Of a DNA stretch of 64,000 bases, positions 33,725 through 44,681 are shown one piece after another. Position numbers and translations under genes: made by a program. Source of the stretch: Ophiosphaerella korrae (taxonomy: Eukaryota; Ascomycota; Dothideomycetes; Pleosporales; Phaeosphaeriaceae); NCBI GenBank assembly GCA_028456385.1, contig JALNQF010000071.1:124001-188000 (forward strand). The letters are read 5' to 3'. Numbering within the stretch: position 1 is the stretch's first letter; the number at the start of each line of letters is the position of its first letter. The notes beneath the pieces were generated by a model. The model made no database searches. It was given only the letters and a program-made list of their open reading frames with translations, and was not told the origin of the DNA.

Positions 33725-36577
33725 ATGGCGGCTGACGACGCGCTGCCCTGGACTACGACGCGCTGCAACCGCCTCCTTCGACCACTCTCGTCCAAGCTCG
33801 CAAAACTACGAGCACAATATGAGCGACCGCAGTCTGCAGATACGGGGCCTCGCAGAGCATCCACGGCGTTTGCTACTGCACGCTCGCCCCATAAGACCAC
33901 CAACTTCACGCGGCCAGCACATAAGCCCCGAGGGTTTGGGAAAGCGAGAGACCCAGACTGGAGACCTGGCGCAAAACCAGCAGCTGGCAAGAAGACATAT
34001 GGAGGGCGCGGGGCCAGGAGAAAGGCCGGCACATCTCGGCATAGTACACACACCGGCCATGTCTCGCGGCCCGGCGAGATTGCTTTCACGCCTCTCGTTG
34101 CGCGCATGGGCAGCCAGCTCTACAGCAGTCCACAGATGCAGGCTTCACCTTTGAAGAAATATACAAAGAATCGGGGCCCGCTCCGAGTTAACGTTGACTG
34201 GGCACAAATGCCTGTGGACCTTCGCAAGCTCGTGCAAGGTGTTCTTGAAGCTTACGCAAATATCCTACAAGCCACTGCAGATGGAGACGAGAAGAGTTGG
34301 AAAGGCACTAGGTCGCTCATGGGTGCGTGTCTACGCAAACTGCCCGCCTATATTGATCTGGAAGAACATTTTGCGAAGCTAGACAAGGAGGCAGAATTCG
34401 ACGACGAAGAGCGGGATATTGCTGACGAGATTTACGAGCATCTGGAAACCCAGTTTGAACAGCGCCTCGGACAAGGCTGGCGCCCTTTCAAGCACGTAGT
34501 TCGAGCCCATGCTACCTCACTCTTATGTGATGCTATCATGGACCAGGTTATTGGTCTAGACAGCCTATCCGCGCTAGTTGCTCACTGTGTAAAAGTCTCT
34601 GCGTGGGAGGAAGCGGAGAGGCTTCTCGTAGCTCGTCTTCCGCTACTAGATCCTTTGTCGATACCTATCACCATCAAAGCAGACCTATTTGATACACAGA
34701 GATCGCCCTACCTCTGTGCTGTCAAAAACTTTGTTGACCATACTGGACGACACAGGTTGCTGTTCGATGTTTTAGAGCATATGGTTGCATATGAGTACTT
34801 GCCTCTGGAGTGGCTTGCCACCGAGTGCATGCGACCTCTATGGGATAGGCTCGTTCGCAGCATCTCAAGCGATCAACAACGAACAGTTGCACAGGCCCTT
34901 CGATTTTTCGAGACTATCACGATAGCCGGTATCGGTCTACCCGACGAAAGACTGCCGGCCGACGTGAGAAGCGGATCTAGACGCTTCAAGCCTTCTTCAA
35001 GAGAAGAATTTCGACTTGCCCTCAACACCACTTACTCAAGCCTATTGACAGTCCTGTGCAGTATAGCACTCGTCAACAATACCCGCGAGAACAGGACTGG
35101 CCAAAGCATCGCCCAAAGGATCACTTGGATGCTTGATGCAGTGATAATAGTTATGCTGAGCCGTGGCAATATTCAAGCTGAGCTTCAATTACTTGTAGCA
35201 GATACAGAGGATAGACAAGCATTCTTGCAACGATCCACCTGGACCATTTTTGCGGCCGTTGTGGTTAACCTAGATAACTGTCCTAGAGGGAAATACACAG
35301 TATCACTAAGCGTCCCCGAACTGATCAATTCCCTAAACTTGATTTCTACCCAATATTCGGCATCTGGCATCAACACTGCACCCAGCTTGGGTGGTCTTCC
35401 AGCCCTCTTATCCTCTATAGCTCGTGGCACTGGCCGCATATGGAAAGATGACGGATTCGACCAACTACAACGGTTGATGCAGGCGTTAATGTCGCAGTCT
35501 GGTTGTCGCATGCCACATAAGTTATGGACACTGAAACGTCTTGCATTGGAGTCTGCAATGGAATTCGCTCAAGATACAGGGTCAACCGAGCATCTAGCAT
35601 ACAGTCATGAAATCGAACGAAAGATGCGCACCCAAGGTCAACTTGTAATTCTTCCTTCTCCCCAGAAGAATGATTCGCCCACAACGAGCGGTGGATTCCG
35701 GTGGGAAGAAGGCATTGGAGAATGGGTTACCTGCACACCGTTTGTCAAGCAAGTTGTAAAGCGGCTTGCACGCAAACCAGTCTCAGTACTCGAGCTTCTC
35801 CCCACACCAGCACAATCGGAAGATGAGGATAGACCACCAGGAAGCAGCATACATGGTAGCTCGGCGCGGGACACTGCCACTTTTGATGAAAATGAAGAGG
35901 ACGAAGTTCCACAGTCCTCACCAATAAAGAAAAAGCCACGTTCCTCTATCTCGTCGCTTGGCAAACGATCCCGTGCATCGTCTCCTATGGTCATGGTGCA
36001 TATGAAACGCACGCGAATGACGCCACCCAGCTCTCCTATTCAGTTCTATCCGAATCTTTTTGTTGAGGGGCCAGCAGAAGAACAACAACAACAACAACAA
36101 CAACAACCAAGACAGTCTCATCGCAATAGGACTAAAATAAAAGCCCTTGAATCTCAGCTTCGAATACAGCGTTCAAGAACATCACTTGGGAGTGGTTTAC
36201 GTACCCAGCAACGTAAAATTTACATTGAAGATATCAACAGAGATGGATTCAGTGAGGAAACGCACTCAGATGAAGAGTTACAGGGGTCACTACCAGTTGT
36301 TATTGCCCAAGATGATCATTCACAAAAAAAGAGGCGAAAAACACAACGGCTGAGGGTCAGACACGCGAATGAGGCTCCTCAATCTGACGATGTCAATAGC
36401 ACAGACGAGCGCGATGACCTAGGCATCACGTCCGCTCGTCCGCTCGCCAAGCGTCGAACAAGCAATCGAAACGCCACTAAGGCCATATGCGGCACGTGGA
36501 AAATTAGCAAAGGTCTGATGGGTGACAACGATAATAATGCGAGTGAGGACGAGTTGAGCTTTGTATCCTGGCACTAA
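33725..36577 (+). CDS. Large unknown protein with nuclear-looking C-terminus
   Basis: One intronless frame, 950 residues from the ATG at 33725 (the frame extends to a non-ATG codon at 33677). I recognise no family. The N-terminus has a basic, Arg/Pro-rich stretch. Residues about 170-650 are predicted helical with repeated Leu/Arg-rich motifs (for example VDLRKLVQGVLEAYANIL and AWEEAERLLVARLPLLDPL). The C-terminal 300 residues are disordered: SSPIKKKPRSS, KRSRASSP and KKRRKTQRLRVRH are likely nuclear localisation signals, there is a short Gln run (about 36084-36108), and the end is SEDELSFVSWH. It could be a chromatin or cell-cycle protein; this is inference only. Confidence 0.7.
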   Translation: MAADDALPWTTTRCNRLLRPLSSKLAKLRAQYERPQSADTGPRRASTAFATARSPHKTTNFTRPAHKPRGFGKARDPDWRPGAKPAAGKKTYGGRGARRKAGTSRHSTHTGHVSRPGEIAFTPLVARMGSQLYSSPQMQASPLKKYTKNRGPLRVNVDWAQMPVDLRKLVQGVLEAYANILQATADGDEKSWKGTRSLMGACLRKLPAYIDLEEHFAKLDKEAEFDDEERDIADEIYEHLETQFEQRLGQGWRPFKHVVRAHATSLLCDAIMDQVIGLDSLSALVAHCVKVSAWEEAERLLVARLPLLDPLSIPITIKADLFDTQRSPYLCAVKNFVDHTGRHRLLFDVLEHMVAYEYLPLEWLATECMRPLWDRLVRSISSDQQRTVAQALRFFETITIAGIGLPDERLPADVRSGSRRFKPSSREEFRLALNTTYSSLLTVLCSIALVNNTRENRTGQSIAQRITWMLDAVIIVMLSRGNIQAELQLLVADTEDRQAFLQRSTWTIFAAVVVNLDNCPRGKYTVSLSVPELINSLNLISTQYSASGINTAPSLGGLPALLSSIARGTGRIWKDDGFDQLQRLMQALMSQSGCRMPHKLWTLKRLALESAMEFAQDTGSTEHLAYSHEIERKMRTQGQLVILPSPQKNDSPTTSGGFRWEEGIGEWVTCTPFVKQVVKRLARKPVSVLELLPTPAQSEDEDRPPGSSIHGSSARDTATFDENEEDEVPQSSPIKKKPRSSISSLGKRSRASSPMVMVHMKRTRMTPPSSPIQFYPNLFVEGPAEEQQQQQQQQPRQSHRNRTKIKALESQLRIQRSRTSLGSGLRTQQRKIYIEDINRDGFSEETHSDEELQGSLPVVIAQDDHSQKKRRKTQRLRVRHANEAPQSDDVNSTDERDDLGITSARPLAKRRTSNRNATKAICGTWKISKGLMGDNDNNASEDELSFVSWH

Positions 36578-37493
36578 TTTTAGGACTTTCTTTGTTGTCG
36601 GTTAACGTAGCACATATGGGAGATGGCCATATGGGTATTTCCTTTGTAGGTTGTAGGCTGAAATACCCCCAATTATTTTTCTAATGATTTGTTTGGGATG
36701 GTTTAGTTGGGGTAGGCTTATTGCATAAACCTATTTGTTAAGCGGTTTTTATAGAATAATCATGCACATAAGTTTTGTACCGAGTCTAGTGGTTATTACT
36801 AATAGGCTTTAATGATGGGATGTGTCAAGCAGTGTATGTGTCTAGGTCTTAGCATTATATGTCAAATATAGCGTCACCTTCAATAATGTTGTAGTACTTG
36901 ACGGAATGCGGTAATGTAATCCTACAACTTCTGGTATCCATGGATGTACACTTAGAATACACACCGGGGATACAAATTGCTTTTTGAAAGCAGAATGTGA
37001 AGTCGAAATGCAATACCCGATGCTTCGCGTGGGATGGTATCCTATGCTCTGTTGGAATATGGTCTCTCATCCGGTAGAGTTATATAGTGATGGAATATGG
37101 CTCGCCTTTCCCATTCCTAGAATATACTTGTTGTATGTGGCTTCACGTTTAGGACGAAAATAAACTTTGTGGCGTCTAACATGGTGGCCACACAGAAATG
37201 CATGGTGACTTTTCAGCGGGCGTAGTTCAACCACCTAAGCAAATGACTATATTCATTACGCTACGGCGGCCTAATGGGTGAGATGGAGGATCAGGGCCAC
37301 GGAGCACATGTTTGATATACCTATCAGCAGTATATAACTCTTTTGCAGACATTGATATCACTTAGGCGTGTAGCCATCTTCTACTCCCTCCATGTGAACG
37401 CATGCGCGCCGACCAACATGGCGCCATGGCTCCAGTCTCCTTGACGAAATTGTGCCACTGGGTTTTATGCTTTGCCATAATTTGCTGACCATT
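36578..37493. other. Convergent 3' flanks
   Basis: Between the unknown nuclear-looking gene and the DUF1295 gene. AT-rich, no gene supported. Confidence 0.5.
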
Positions 37494-38649
37494 TCAGCGC
37501 TTCAGTACGCCATTTCCGGTCTTTGCCTGCTTCATCTTTTCTTTTTCTTTAGCATTATGGGGCACCTCCATGCTTTTGGTGCCAGCTTTGGGCAGGAACT
37601 TGCTCACGCGTAGCTGGTACACTTTATATTCGGGATACTTGCCCGCACTGAGTAGCTCAGTGAGCCAGGTGCTGGCTTGAAATAGTATTAGGTAGAAGAA
37701 GGCGCCAACGCCAGTCCAGCTCAAATAGGTTCTGCTCTCCATACAGCTCCACTGGTATAGGCAGACCCAAAACGTCTGCTCGGCCGCAAAATTGGGATGA
37801 CGCGACCAAGCCCATAAACCAGAAGTGTTGAAACCACGATCAAGCTGCTCGCGTGTATATTTGAACTCAGACGGGACCTTGGCGGTCTTACTGTAAGTGC
37901 TCTTGGCTTTATGGTAATTCCATTGTTGTTGGTCGGCAAAGAACTCGATGACCACAAGCACAAGCATTGTACGGCTAAAAAGGGTATCGTACTGGGAGAG
38001 CTCATCGCCGGTGAGACGAGACGTTAACAGGAGGACATATGTTGGGGTGGTGATAATCCAGAGGAGGAACTATGCTGAGGTTAGGCATCACGCTGTGCTC
38101 TTGTTGGTGGATTTAACTTACGTTTTGTCCTAGCGAAATGAATGTGACATTGAAGATAAACATGCCGGCGGGGCCAACATACTCCTTCACGACCTCCCAT
38201 CTGTAGTCTTCGCTTCCCACCGTATACCCACCCTTGCGCCAGTAGTTGAAAGTCAGCCGGGCGCCCCAGATGATGGACACAGCCATGACATGGTCCAGGC
38301 GGGATGTTGGTAGCCCATTGATATGTGCCCACACAGCATAGTGCACATTGTAGATGGCGGGAATGAGGCTCCACAGACGGTCGACCTGCGAATAGTTCCT
38401 GTTGATTTCTGAGACGGTGAGGACTGCAAAGGTCAAGAATAGACCAAAGCCCATGGCAGTCACCAGAGGGTTTGTCGAGGCATATATTTCCTGGAGCGCT
38501 TTCCGGTCGGTTGCATGTGTAATAAGCCTGTACGGGAGATCATTGAGTTGGGGTAGAAAGGGCTGCACCGTCTTGCTATAGTCGGCGCATTCGGAAAGGG
38601 TCTTCACCAGCGGCAAAGCCATGTCGAGTACGGCACGTGGGTCTGACAT
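37494..38649 (-). CDS. DUF1295 / steroid-reductase-like membrane protein
   Basis: Exons 38649-38122 and 38069-37494 give 367 residues, joined at LGQN|FLLWIITTPTYVLLL. Multi-pass: LVTAMGFGLFLTFAVLTV, VDRLWSLIPAIYNVHYAVWA, LLWIITTPTYVLLLTS and FFYLILFQASTWLTELL are hydrophobic. The motifs DRLWSLIP, GARLTFNYWRKGGY and the C-terminal FNTSGLWAWSRHPNFAAEQTFW are signatures of the DUF1295 branch of steroid 5-alpha-reductase-like proteins. The final tail is Lys-rich. The family is thought to reduce lipid substrates with NADPH in the ER; the substrate here is unknown. It is divergent from TOP3 with only 249 bp between start codons. Confidence 0.85.
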
Positions 38650-38898
38650 GGTCGATGCTGTGGAAATGGTGAAAGAAGCGTTGCCAATATCTTTTACGCC
38701 AAATGTGTTTGCGTGAAGGATGACAATGGCAATGACGACATGAGTTGTAGGTTTCTGTAGCTAAGCTGGCCGGATCGTCCGTGCGCTGGTAAAACGCGCT
38801 TACTCGAGCTCTGTCGCGCTTTCACATGACCATGAGTTTCTTCGCCTCCTCCACGTACCTTGTGTCGTGCCCCATGGACAACACGCTTCTAGAGAAGC
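38650..38898. promoter_or_regulatory. Bidirectional promoter, DUF1295 gene / TOP3
   Basis: Only 249 bp separate the two start codons on opposite strands, so core promoters must be shared or overlap. No clear TATA box is seen in either direction. Confidence 0.55.
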
Positions 38899-41180
38899 AT
38901 GTCTCGCGTGCTTTGCGTGGCAGAGAAACCATCTATCGCAAAGGCTGTGGCAAACCATCTCGGCGGACAGACCAGAGCTGTGTGTACTTCCATATATCAG
39001 CTCCAAGTGAACCCATGATGATATACAGGGCTGACTATAAGTAGGAGAATGCCCGTGGCGTCCAGTGGGTCAAGAACTACAAGTTTGACTTCCGGTTTCA
39101 ACAGTGGGGTCAATGTTCAGTCACATTCACCTGCGTTGCTGGTCACATTGTCGCCCAGGATTTTCAAGAGCGTTATAGAAAATGGCATTCTTGTCAGCCA
39201 GCCGATCTCTTCGAAGCCCCTATCCAGTCCTCTATAGCAGAGGTGCGCATTATCTATCTGGATCTCCATTCAGTAGCTAACGCGACGCAGAACAAGAAGT
39301 TTGTGGCTAGTAATATCGAATCACAAGCGAGGTATGCCTCAATTCTGTTCATCTGGACCGATTGTGATCGCGAGGGTGAACATATCGGTACCGAAATCCG
39401 TGACATTGCGCTTAAGGTAAACCCAAATATGCAAGTCTGGAGAGCGCGCTTCAGTAATATTGAGCGAGCGTGAGCAACGTGTTCCCTTGAAACCTCGGTC
39501 TCTTACTAAAATTGATGGTACAGTCACGTTATCCAGGCCTCTCAGAACCCTATCCGTCTTGACGAAGCACAAGCAAATGCAGTTTCAGCCCGTATTGAAC
39601 TCGATTTACGACTGGGGGCAGCTTTCACTCGAATGCAAACCATAGCCCTGCAAAACATGATTCCTGCACAAGGGGATGTGCGTGGGAAGGTCATTAGCTA
39701 TGGATCGTGTCAATTTCCAACCCTAGGCTTTGTTGTCGACCGTTATTTACGTGTACGTAATTTCGTACCAGAGCTGTTTTGGTATATCAAGATTGGACAC
39801 ATCAAGGACAAAATCGACGTCAAATTCAATTGGAGGCGTGGGCATTTATTCGACCGTATGGCTGTCACGATTATTTTTGAGAGATGCTTGCTCGCGAGAT
39901 TGGCCAGGGTCATGAAGATGGGCAAAAAACCAACCAAGAAGTGGAAACCATTGCCGTTGACTACTGTGGAACTTCAAAAGAATGGTAGTCGATTCCTGCG
40001 CATGACTTCGCAGCAAGTCATGAAGATTGCTGAAGATTTATATACAAAGGGATGGATCAGCTACCCTCGTACCGAAACGGACCAGTTTGATGGCGGGATG
40101 AACCTGAGAGCACTGGTCGCAAAACAGACTCAAGACGGCTCCTGGGGCCAATTTGCACAAAACTTGATGAACGGTGGGTTCGATCAACCACGGGTAGGAC
40201 GCAACAACGATAAGGCCCACCCGCCTATCCACCCAGTTAACTACGTTGCACCAACGCAATTGGGCCAAGACGAGAGACGGGTGTATGAGTTTGTTGTGCG
40301 TCGATTTTTAGCATGCTGTTCGGAAGATGCGGTTGGTGAAGCAACGGATATTGAGATCGAGTATGGCGGCGAGTTCTTCCACGCACATGGCCTTACTGTG
40401 TTGGCACGAAATTACCTGGATGTATATCCGTATGATAAGTGGGAAAGCAGCCAGCAACTTCCTCATTACAGTGTTGGGGAGAGATTTGAGCCCACGGAAG
40501 CAAACATGCACGATGGGCAGACTTCAGCGCCAACATACCTGACGGAGCCTGAACTGATTGCGCTCATGGATGCAAACGGGATTGGTACAGATGCGACCAT
40601 GGCTGAGCATATTGCAAAAGTTCAAGAGCGAGATTATGTTATTGCACGGCCCAAGGGAGGAGGTGCGGTCGCGAACGGTGGGAATGATGGTGGGAGGGGA
40701 CGTGGCCGTGGACGTGGTGGTGTCAGGGGCGGAAGGGGACGGCGAGGGCGAGGTGGGATGACACAGGACGGTGGAGGGGGGACAAGGGGTGGAGTACAAG
40801 AGTTCATCCCGACGACACTTGGGATAGCGCTGATAGAGGGATACGACAACGTGGGGTTTGATACATCTCTTGGCAAGCCCTTCCTACGCAAAGAGGCAAG
40901 TTGGAGGGGCGGACAAGCAGATGGTGAGTTTGCTAACCAAGCGGGCAGATGGAAGTTCAGATGAAGGCGATTTGCGAAGGGCGCAAGACGCGGCACGATG
41001 TGGTTCAGCAAAACTTGGAGCAATACCGGGCCGTGTTCAACCGCACAACGGAGCAGATAAACGTGCTCAGAAGCGTAAGTGCAAGGTATTCGGAGTGATG
41101 TTTGCGTTGTGAATGGTGTGGCTGATGTGTCTGTGTAGGCGATCAGGAAGTACGTGTTGGGAGAAGCGAATCAGGGGTGA
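38899..41180 (+). CDS. TOP3: DNA topoisomerase III (type IA)
   Basis: Exons 38899-38979, 39045-39242, 39291-39469, 39524-40895, 40949-41074 and 41139-41180 give 665 residues. It opens MSRVLCVAEKPSIAKAVANH (TOPRIM strand with the catalytic Glu). The acidic DxD metal site is D117-C-D119 in WTDCDREGEH. The catalytic tyrosine is Y333 in GWISYPRTETDQF, and HPPIHPV and NGIGTDAT follow. Type IA Top3 passes single strands through nicks and, with a RecQ helicase and Rmi1, dissolves recombination intermediates. A Gly/Arg-rich RGG insert (about residues 532-579) interrupts the domain before EFIPTTLGIALIEGYD. The intron after FLRKE uses a GC donor (GAG|GCAAGT, 40896-40948). Exon 6 codes only AIRKYVLGEANQG. 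Confidence 0.93.
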
Positions 41181-42259
41181 GGTGCAATGCATGTGGTGAA
41201 GCGAGATCGGAGGACACGACCCCGCGCGATAGATATCCAGGGCCAATAGAAGTGTGGCATGTCGAGGCATGGAGGTGAGAGTGGGTGCCGCTGGTTTCGC
41301 TGGGCTGTATGGGCCGTGTCGGCTGGGAACGGAAGGGCTGTGAGGGTCACGTGCCAGTGCGCGGGTGCAATCGGTACGGGACGATGACATCATTGATATC
41401 ATTGTCACGGAAGAATATAGTGATTGGTAATAAGATTGAACAGATGGAAATAGGATGATGGGGATGCCATGTCATGCTGGGCTTGCGCAGGCACAGTTCC
41501 CGATTCCCTATGACGGGCGTTGGCCGGTCGGGGGGTCGGGGTGAAAGGGTCAGGTGGCTTGGGGCCAATCACAGCAGACGCAGGGACACGAGCCGTAGCT
41601 TCCCGTCAGATGCGTGCGTCGTCCTTGGTTCCGAGACGGACTGGACTGGGTCCTTATCAGCCCTCGCCCAACGCCATTCACCCACAACATTACGACAACA
41701 CAATACCTGTGCATCCCGCGCCTTCACCATCCATTGACAGCATCCTCGCCCGCCCACACAAGCCTCTGCTTTGCCTCTGTCTGCCGCTTTTTCTGTGTCG
41801 ATCGATCCTGCGTCTCGGAACCTCGCTGATCATCGCCGATCGCCAGTCATTCGGAACCACGACTCACCACCACACCACACTACACCCACTACACTACATA
41901 ACACACCACACCGACACCACAACACACCCACTCACAGCCACACTCGCATTCACTCGCATTTACTTACGCCGCCCGCACAACACTGCCTGCTCTCGTCACC
42001 CTCTGCGCTTTTATCGCTCACCGCCATCCCGGTACTCCTTTCACCACACGCACGGTCCCTTGCCCGGGCTGAACCATCGCAGGTACGTCCAGACGACTGC
42101 CTGCTCACCACCAAAACGCGACTGACGCCCGTCTGTCTCTCGCTGCAGCCTCCCACATCCTCACCTCCCACCCTTTCGACGCCCGACGCCCGACGCCCCC
42201 CACGGCGCACCTCTGTTGACGTGCCTGACTCACCACGTCAGCCCCTGCCTCGCCCCAAC
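41181..42259. promoter_or_regulatory. STB3 upstream region with probable 5'-UTR intron
   Basis: About 1.1 kb before the STB3 ATG. The proximal half is a CA/CT-rich leader with many CAC and ACAC repeats (about 41865-41960). A GT-AG intron candidate, donor GTACGT at 42083 and acceptor CTGCAG ending 42148, sits in the 5' UTR. The upstream in-frame extension of the ORF lacks domain similarity, so I start the protein at 42260. Confidence 0.5.
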
Positions 42260-43420
42260 ATGGCTGCCATCGCCCGTAGGCCCCAGTCCAGCATCGCCGC
42301 CGCTCTTGCTGCGCAAGCCACGGGCATACCCATACACGATGGCAGCCATGCCCCCTCCACCCGTACCCTCCCCACCCCTCCAAGCTCCATCTCCCCGACC
42401 CTCCCTGCACACAAACGCCGTCCCATGCCCATGGCGGGACGGCTGCACACCCCGGACGAGTCCATGGACATTGATCTCCAGGATGCTGTCGAGCACGCCG
42501 CTGCCCAGGACCAGCCCTCGGCCCTCTCTAAGGAGGCTCTGGCTGGCCTCGATGCCACCCGCCAGATCACTGCGCTGATGCTGGCTAAGCATTATTTGCC
42601 CGACATCATTGTCGGCCACGGCGCCATGCCCATCCGCGAAATGATGGCTCATCTTACCCAGTCTGTCCCGGGCTTCTCCCGCCTGCCGCCTGCCAAGGCC
42701 CGCAGGCTAGTTGTCGCTGCCCTGGAGCATCGCGCTGGCGGTGGCCTACACGGCGAGATCAAATTCGAAAAGGTGGGCTGGGGCCGCTGGAGCGTGGCTG
42801 GCTCCACCTCAGCAGCTCAGGGTATGCCCATCGGTGGCTCACGCACTACAAATCGCCCGACGCCGCCTGCCAGCATGGAAAGCACGGGAGGTGAATTGCA
42901 GCACCCAAAATTGCGGGGCGACCGCCATGTCTACTCAGGCAGTTGGGCTATTGGCTCATGGTCGCCGTATCGCACCGGCGATGATGAAGAAATGGCCGAC
43001 CAAATGTCGCTCGATGGTTCAGGTGACAGTACCGACTCCGCGTCTGAAATGGATCTGGAAGAGGATTTGAACGACGAGACTGACGAGGAAGACTGGTCAG
43101 CAATGGGGCCTGGAGCCCTATGCGACTCCCGCCGCGGTCCACGCCGCGAATATCGCGACTATAATTACTTGAGCAGAACCCAAACAAGTAATCCCCGCTA
43201 CCGGAGCACTTCCGCTCAGGCCCATTCTCTACCTCACGGTCGTGCTCAGACGACCTTTTCTAAAAACACACTCGCTATCTCTTCTGCATCCCGCGGCAAT
43301 CACGTCGTGAACGCGGGTATCTCCTCGCTTTCTCCTCTTCCTAAACCATCTCCCGGCGTTACTGGAACAGGGGCCGAGCGCGATGCTATTGAAGCGCTCA
43401 TTGCCATGGGCTCCATGTAA
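42260..43420 (+). CDS. STB3: STB3-like putative Sin3-binding protein
   Basis: Intronless 386-residue frame from ATG 42260 (context CCAACATGG). The diagnostic block is in residues about 90-180: ALSKEALAGLDATRQITALML, AKHYLPDIIVGHGAMPIREMM, SVPGFSRLPPAKARRLVVAALE and EIKFEKVGWGRWSVAG. In yeast Stb3 binds ribosomal RNA processing element promoters and interacts with Sin3, linking growth signals to ribosome biogenesis. An acidic stretch (DLEEDLNDETDEEDW) follows the domain. The remainder is Ser/Thr-rich. It lies downstream of TOP3 on the same strand. Confidence 0.85.
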   Translation: MAAIARRPQSSIAAALAAQATGIPIHDGSHAPSTRTLPTPPSSISPTLPAHKRRPMPMAGRLHTPDESMDIDLQDAVEHAAAQDQPSALSKEALAGLDATRQITALMLAKHYLPDIIVGHGAMPIREMMAHLTQSVPGFSRLPPAKARRLVVAALEHRAGGGLHGEIKFEKVGWGRWSVAGSTSAAQGMPIGGSRTTNRPTPPASMESTGGELQHPKLRGDRHVYSGSWAIGSWSPYRTGDDEEMADQMSLDGSGDSTDSASEMDLEEDLNDETDEEDWSAMGPGALCDSRRGPRREYRDYNYLSRTQTSNPRYRSTSAQAHSLPHGRAQTTFSKNTLAISSASRGNHVVNAGISSLSPLPKPSPGVTGTGAERDAIEALIAMGSM

Positions 43421-44297
43421 AGTATCCTCAACATGCGACCCAACAATGGTCTTTTCTCGACATGCCACCATAACATAATTGCTACTTCACATTCAACATC
43501 GCATTGGGAGCGTTTGGTTTGGGTCGGTAGGATTTCCGTTGGCATAACCTTCCTCATCGCTTGGACACGCGATTCGAGTCGATCCGTCAAGTGCTGATGT
43601 GGATCATTGGATTAAATTCTTTGCTTTTACCTTTTCACCTTTTCTTCGCTACTCTAGTGCTACCCATTGGACAACGTGCGCATGGTCTTTTTTTTCATCT
43701 TTTTTCCCTTTGAATCAACAATAATATATCATATACCTTTAGCTGCAGTCCATGCCGGCTGGAGCCAGTGCGTGGCTGCCGACGAGATCTCTGATGAGAC
43801 TTGGAATAACAGAGCAAGTAGAAGCCTAGGGGGCATTTCAACGCCTGTTTTTGTACATACCTTCTTAAAACATGATTTTACTTTGTTGAGGTGGCTGGGT
43901 GAAATGCTTTAAGCTATATACATACACCGTGCGAATAGTATAATACAACCCGATGGTTCTTTTTGGCTTGTTGGCTACAGTCAACGACTAGGCCTGTTTG
44001 AGGACATTTAGTCTTTCTATTCCATTGTGCCACAAGATAGGAAGGACACTACATATGTAGATGGGTGCTTTGTTTGATAACTATATCCTACATAGAACTA
44101 GAATGCGTCAGGATAAATAAGCACTTAGACCACGGTTATGGCGATTTTATATGAAAACAGAATACTCGTGATTGAATCCCAACACAACAGTTTAGAGGAT
44201 ACTAAGTTGTAAATCAGAGCATGTGAAATGAGGCAATATGGCGTGTTGAGATTGTATTAGTCTAAGACCTCGAATTTGAAATCTTAATGACCCAGCA
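43421..44297. other. 3' flank of STB3 and gene-poor DNA
   Basis: No gene supported. AT-rich towards its end. Confidence 0.5.
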
Positions 44298-44681
44298 TTA
44301 AGCTTCTGGAGCCACTACATTTGGGCGCGTTCCACACAAATAACGGACCAAAAGAATCATCTTGCCGATTACAGTACAGCTTGGGCTGGCATTAAAGCCG
44401 ACGAGCCAGCGACTGTAGTATGGTGATGGATATCGGATAAAGCTATGTCCATTACTATCTGCTTCGGGCGCGATTGTAATTTTATTACAGCTGTAGAAAA
44501 CCTGTTTCATTACACGGGAGACAGTACGGCTGACGAGTAAGAACTTGTCGACACGCATCTTTTTTGTCATTGGCCATCGTTTACTATGAACGCTGCTCGG
44601 AAAGCTCATGACGTGTGTCGCAATGTTCAGCAAGAGTTCTTCTAGTAAACCAGCAATTGCCAATGCACTTTGCTGGTTCAT
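44298..44681 (-). CDS. Short F-box-like protein, possibly truncated
   Basis: 127 residues from the ATG at 44681 (the frame extends upstream to 44861 without similarity). The start LLEELLLNIATHVMSFPSSVHSKRW resembles the LPEELLxxI opening of fungal F-box proteins. It continues MRVDKFLLVSRTVSRVMKQVFY and ends MILLVRYLCGTRPNVVAPEA. F-box proteins normally recruit substrates to SCF ubiquitin ligases and have longer repeat regions, so this may be a truncated or decayed member. It sits in AT-rich, repeat-bearing surroundings. Confidence 0.4.
   Translation of the reverse strand: MNQQSALAIAGLLEELLLNIATHVMSFPSSVHSKRWPMTKKMRVDKFLLVSRTVSRVMKQVFYSCNKITIAPEADSNGHSFIRYPSPYYSRWLVGFNASPSCTVIGKMILLVRYLCGTRPNVVAPEA

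Noticed and set aside
41520..42125. 201-residue frame and upstream extension of the STB3 ORF
   Set aside because: CA-rich 5' leader sequence; a probable UTR intron and the first ATG in good context place the start at 42260.
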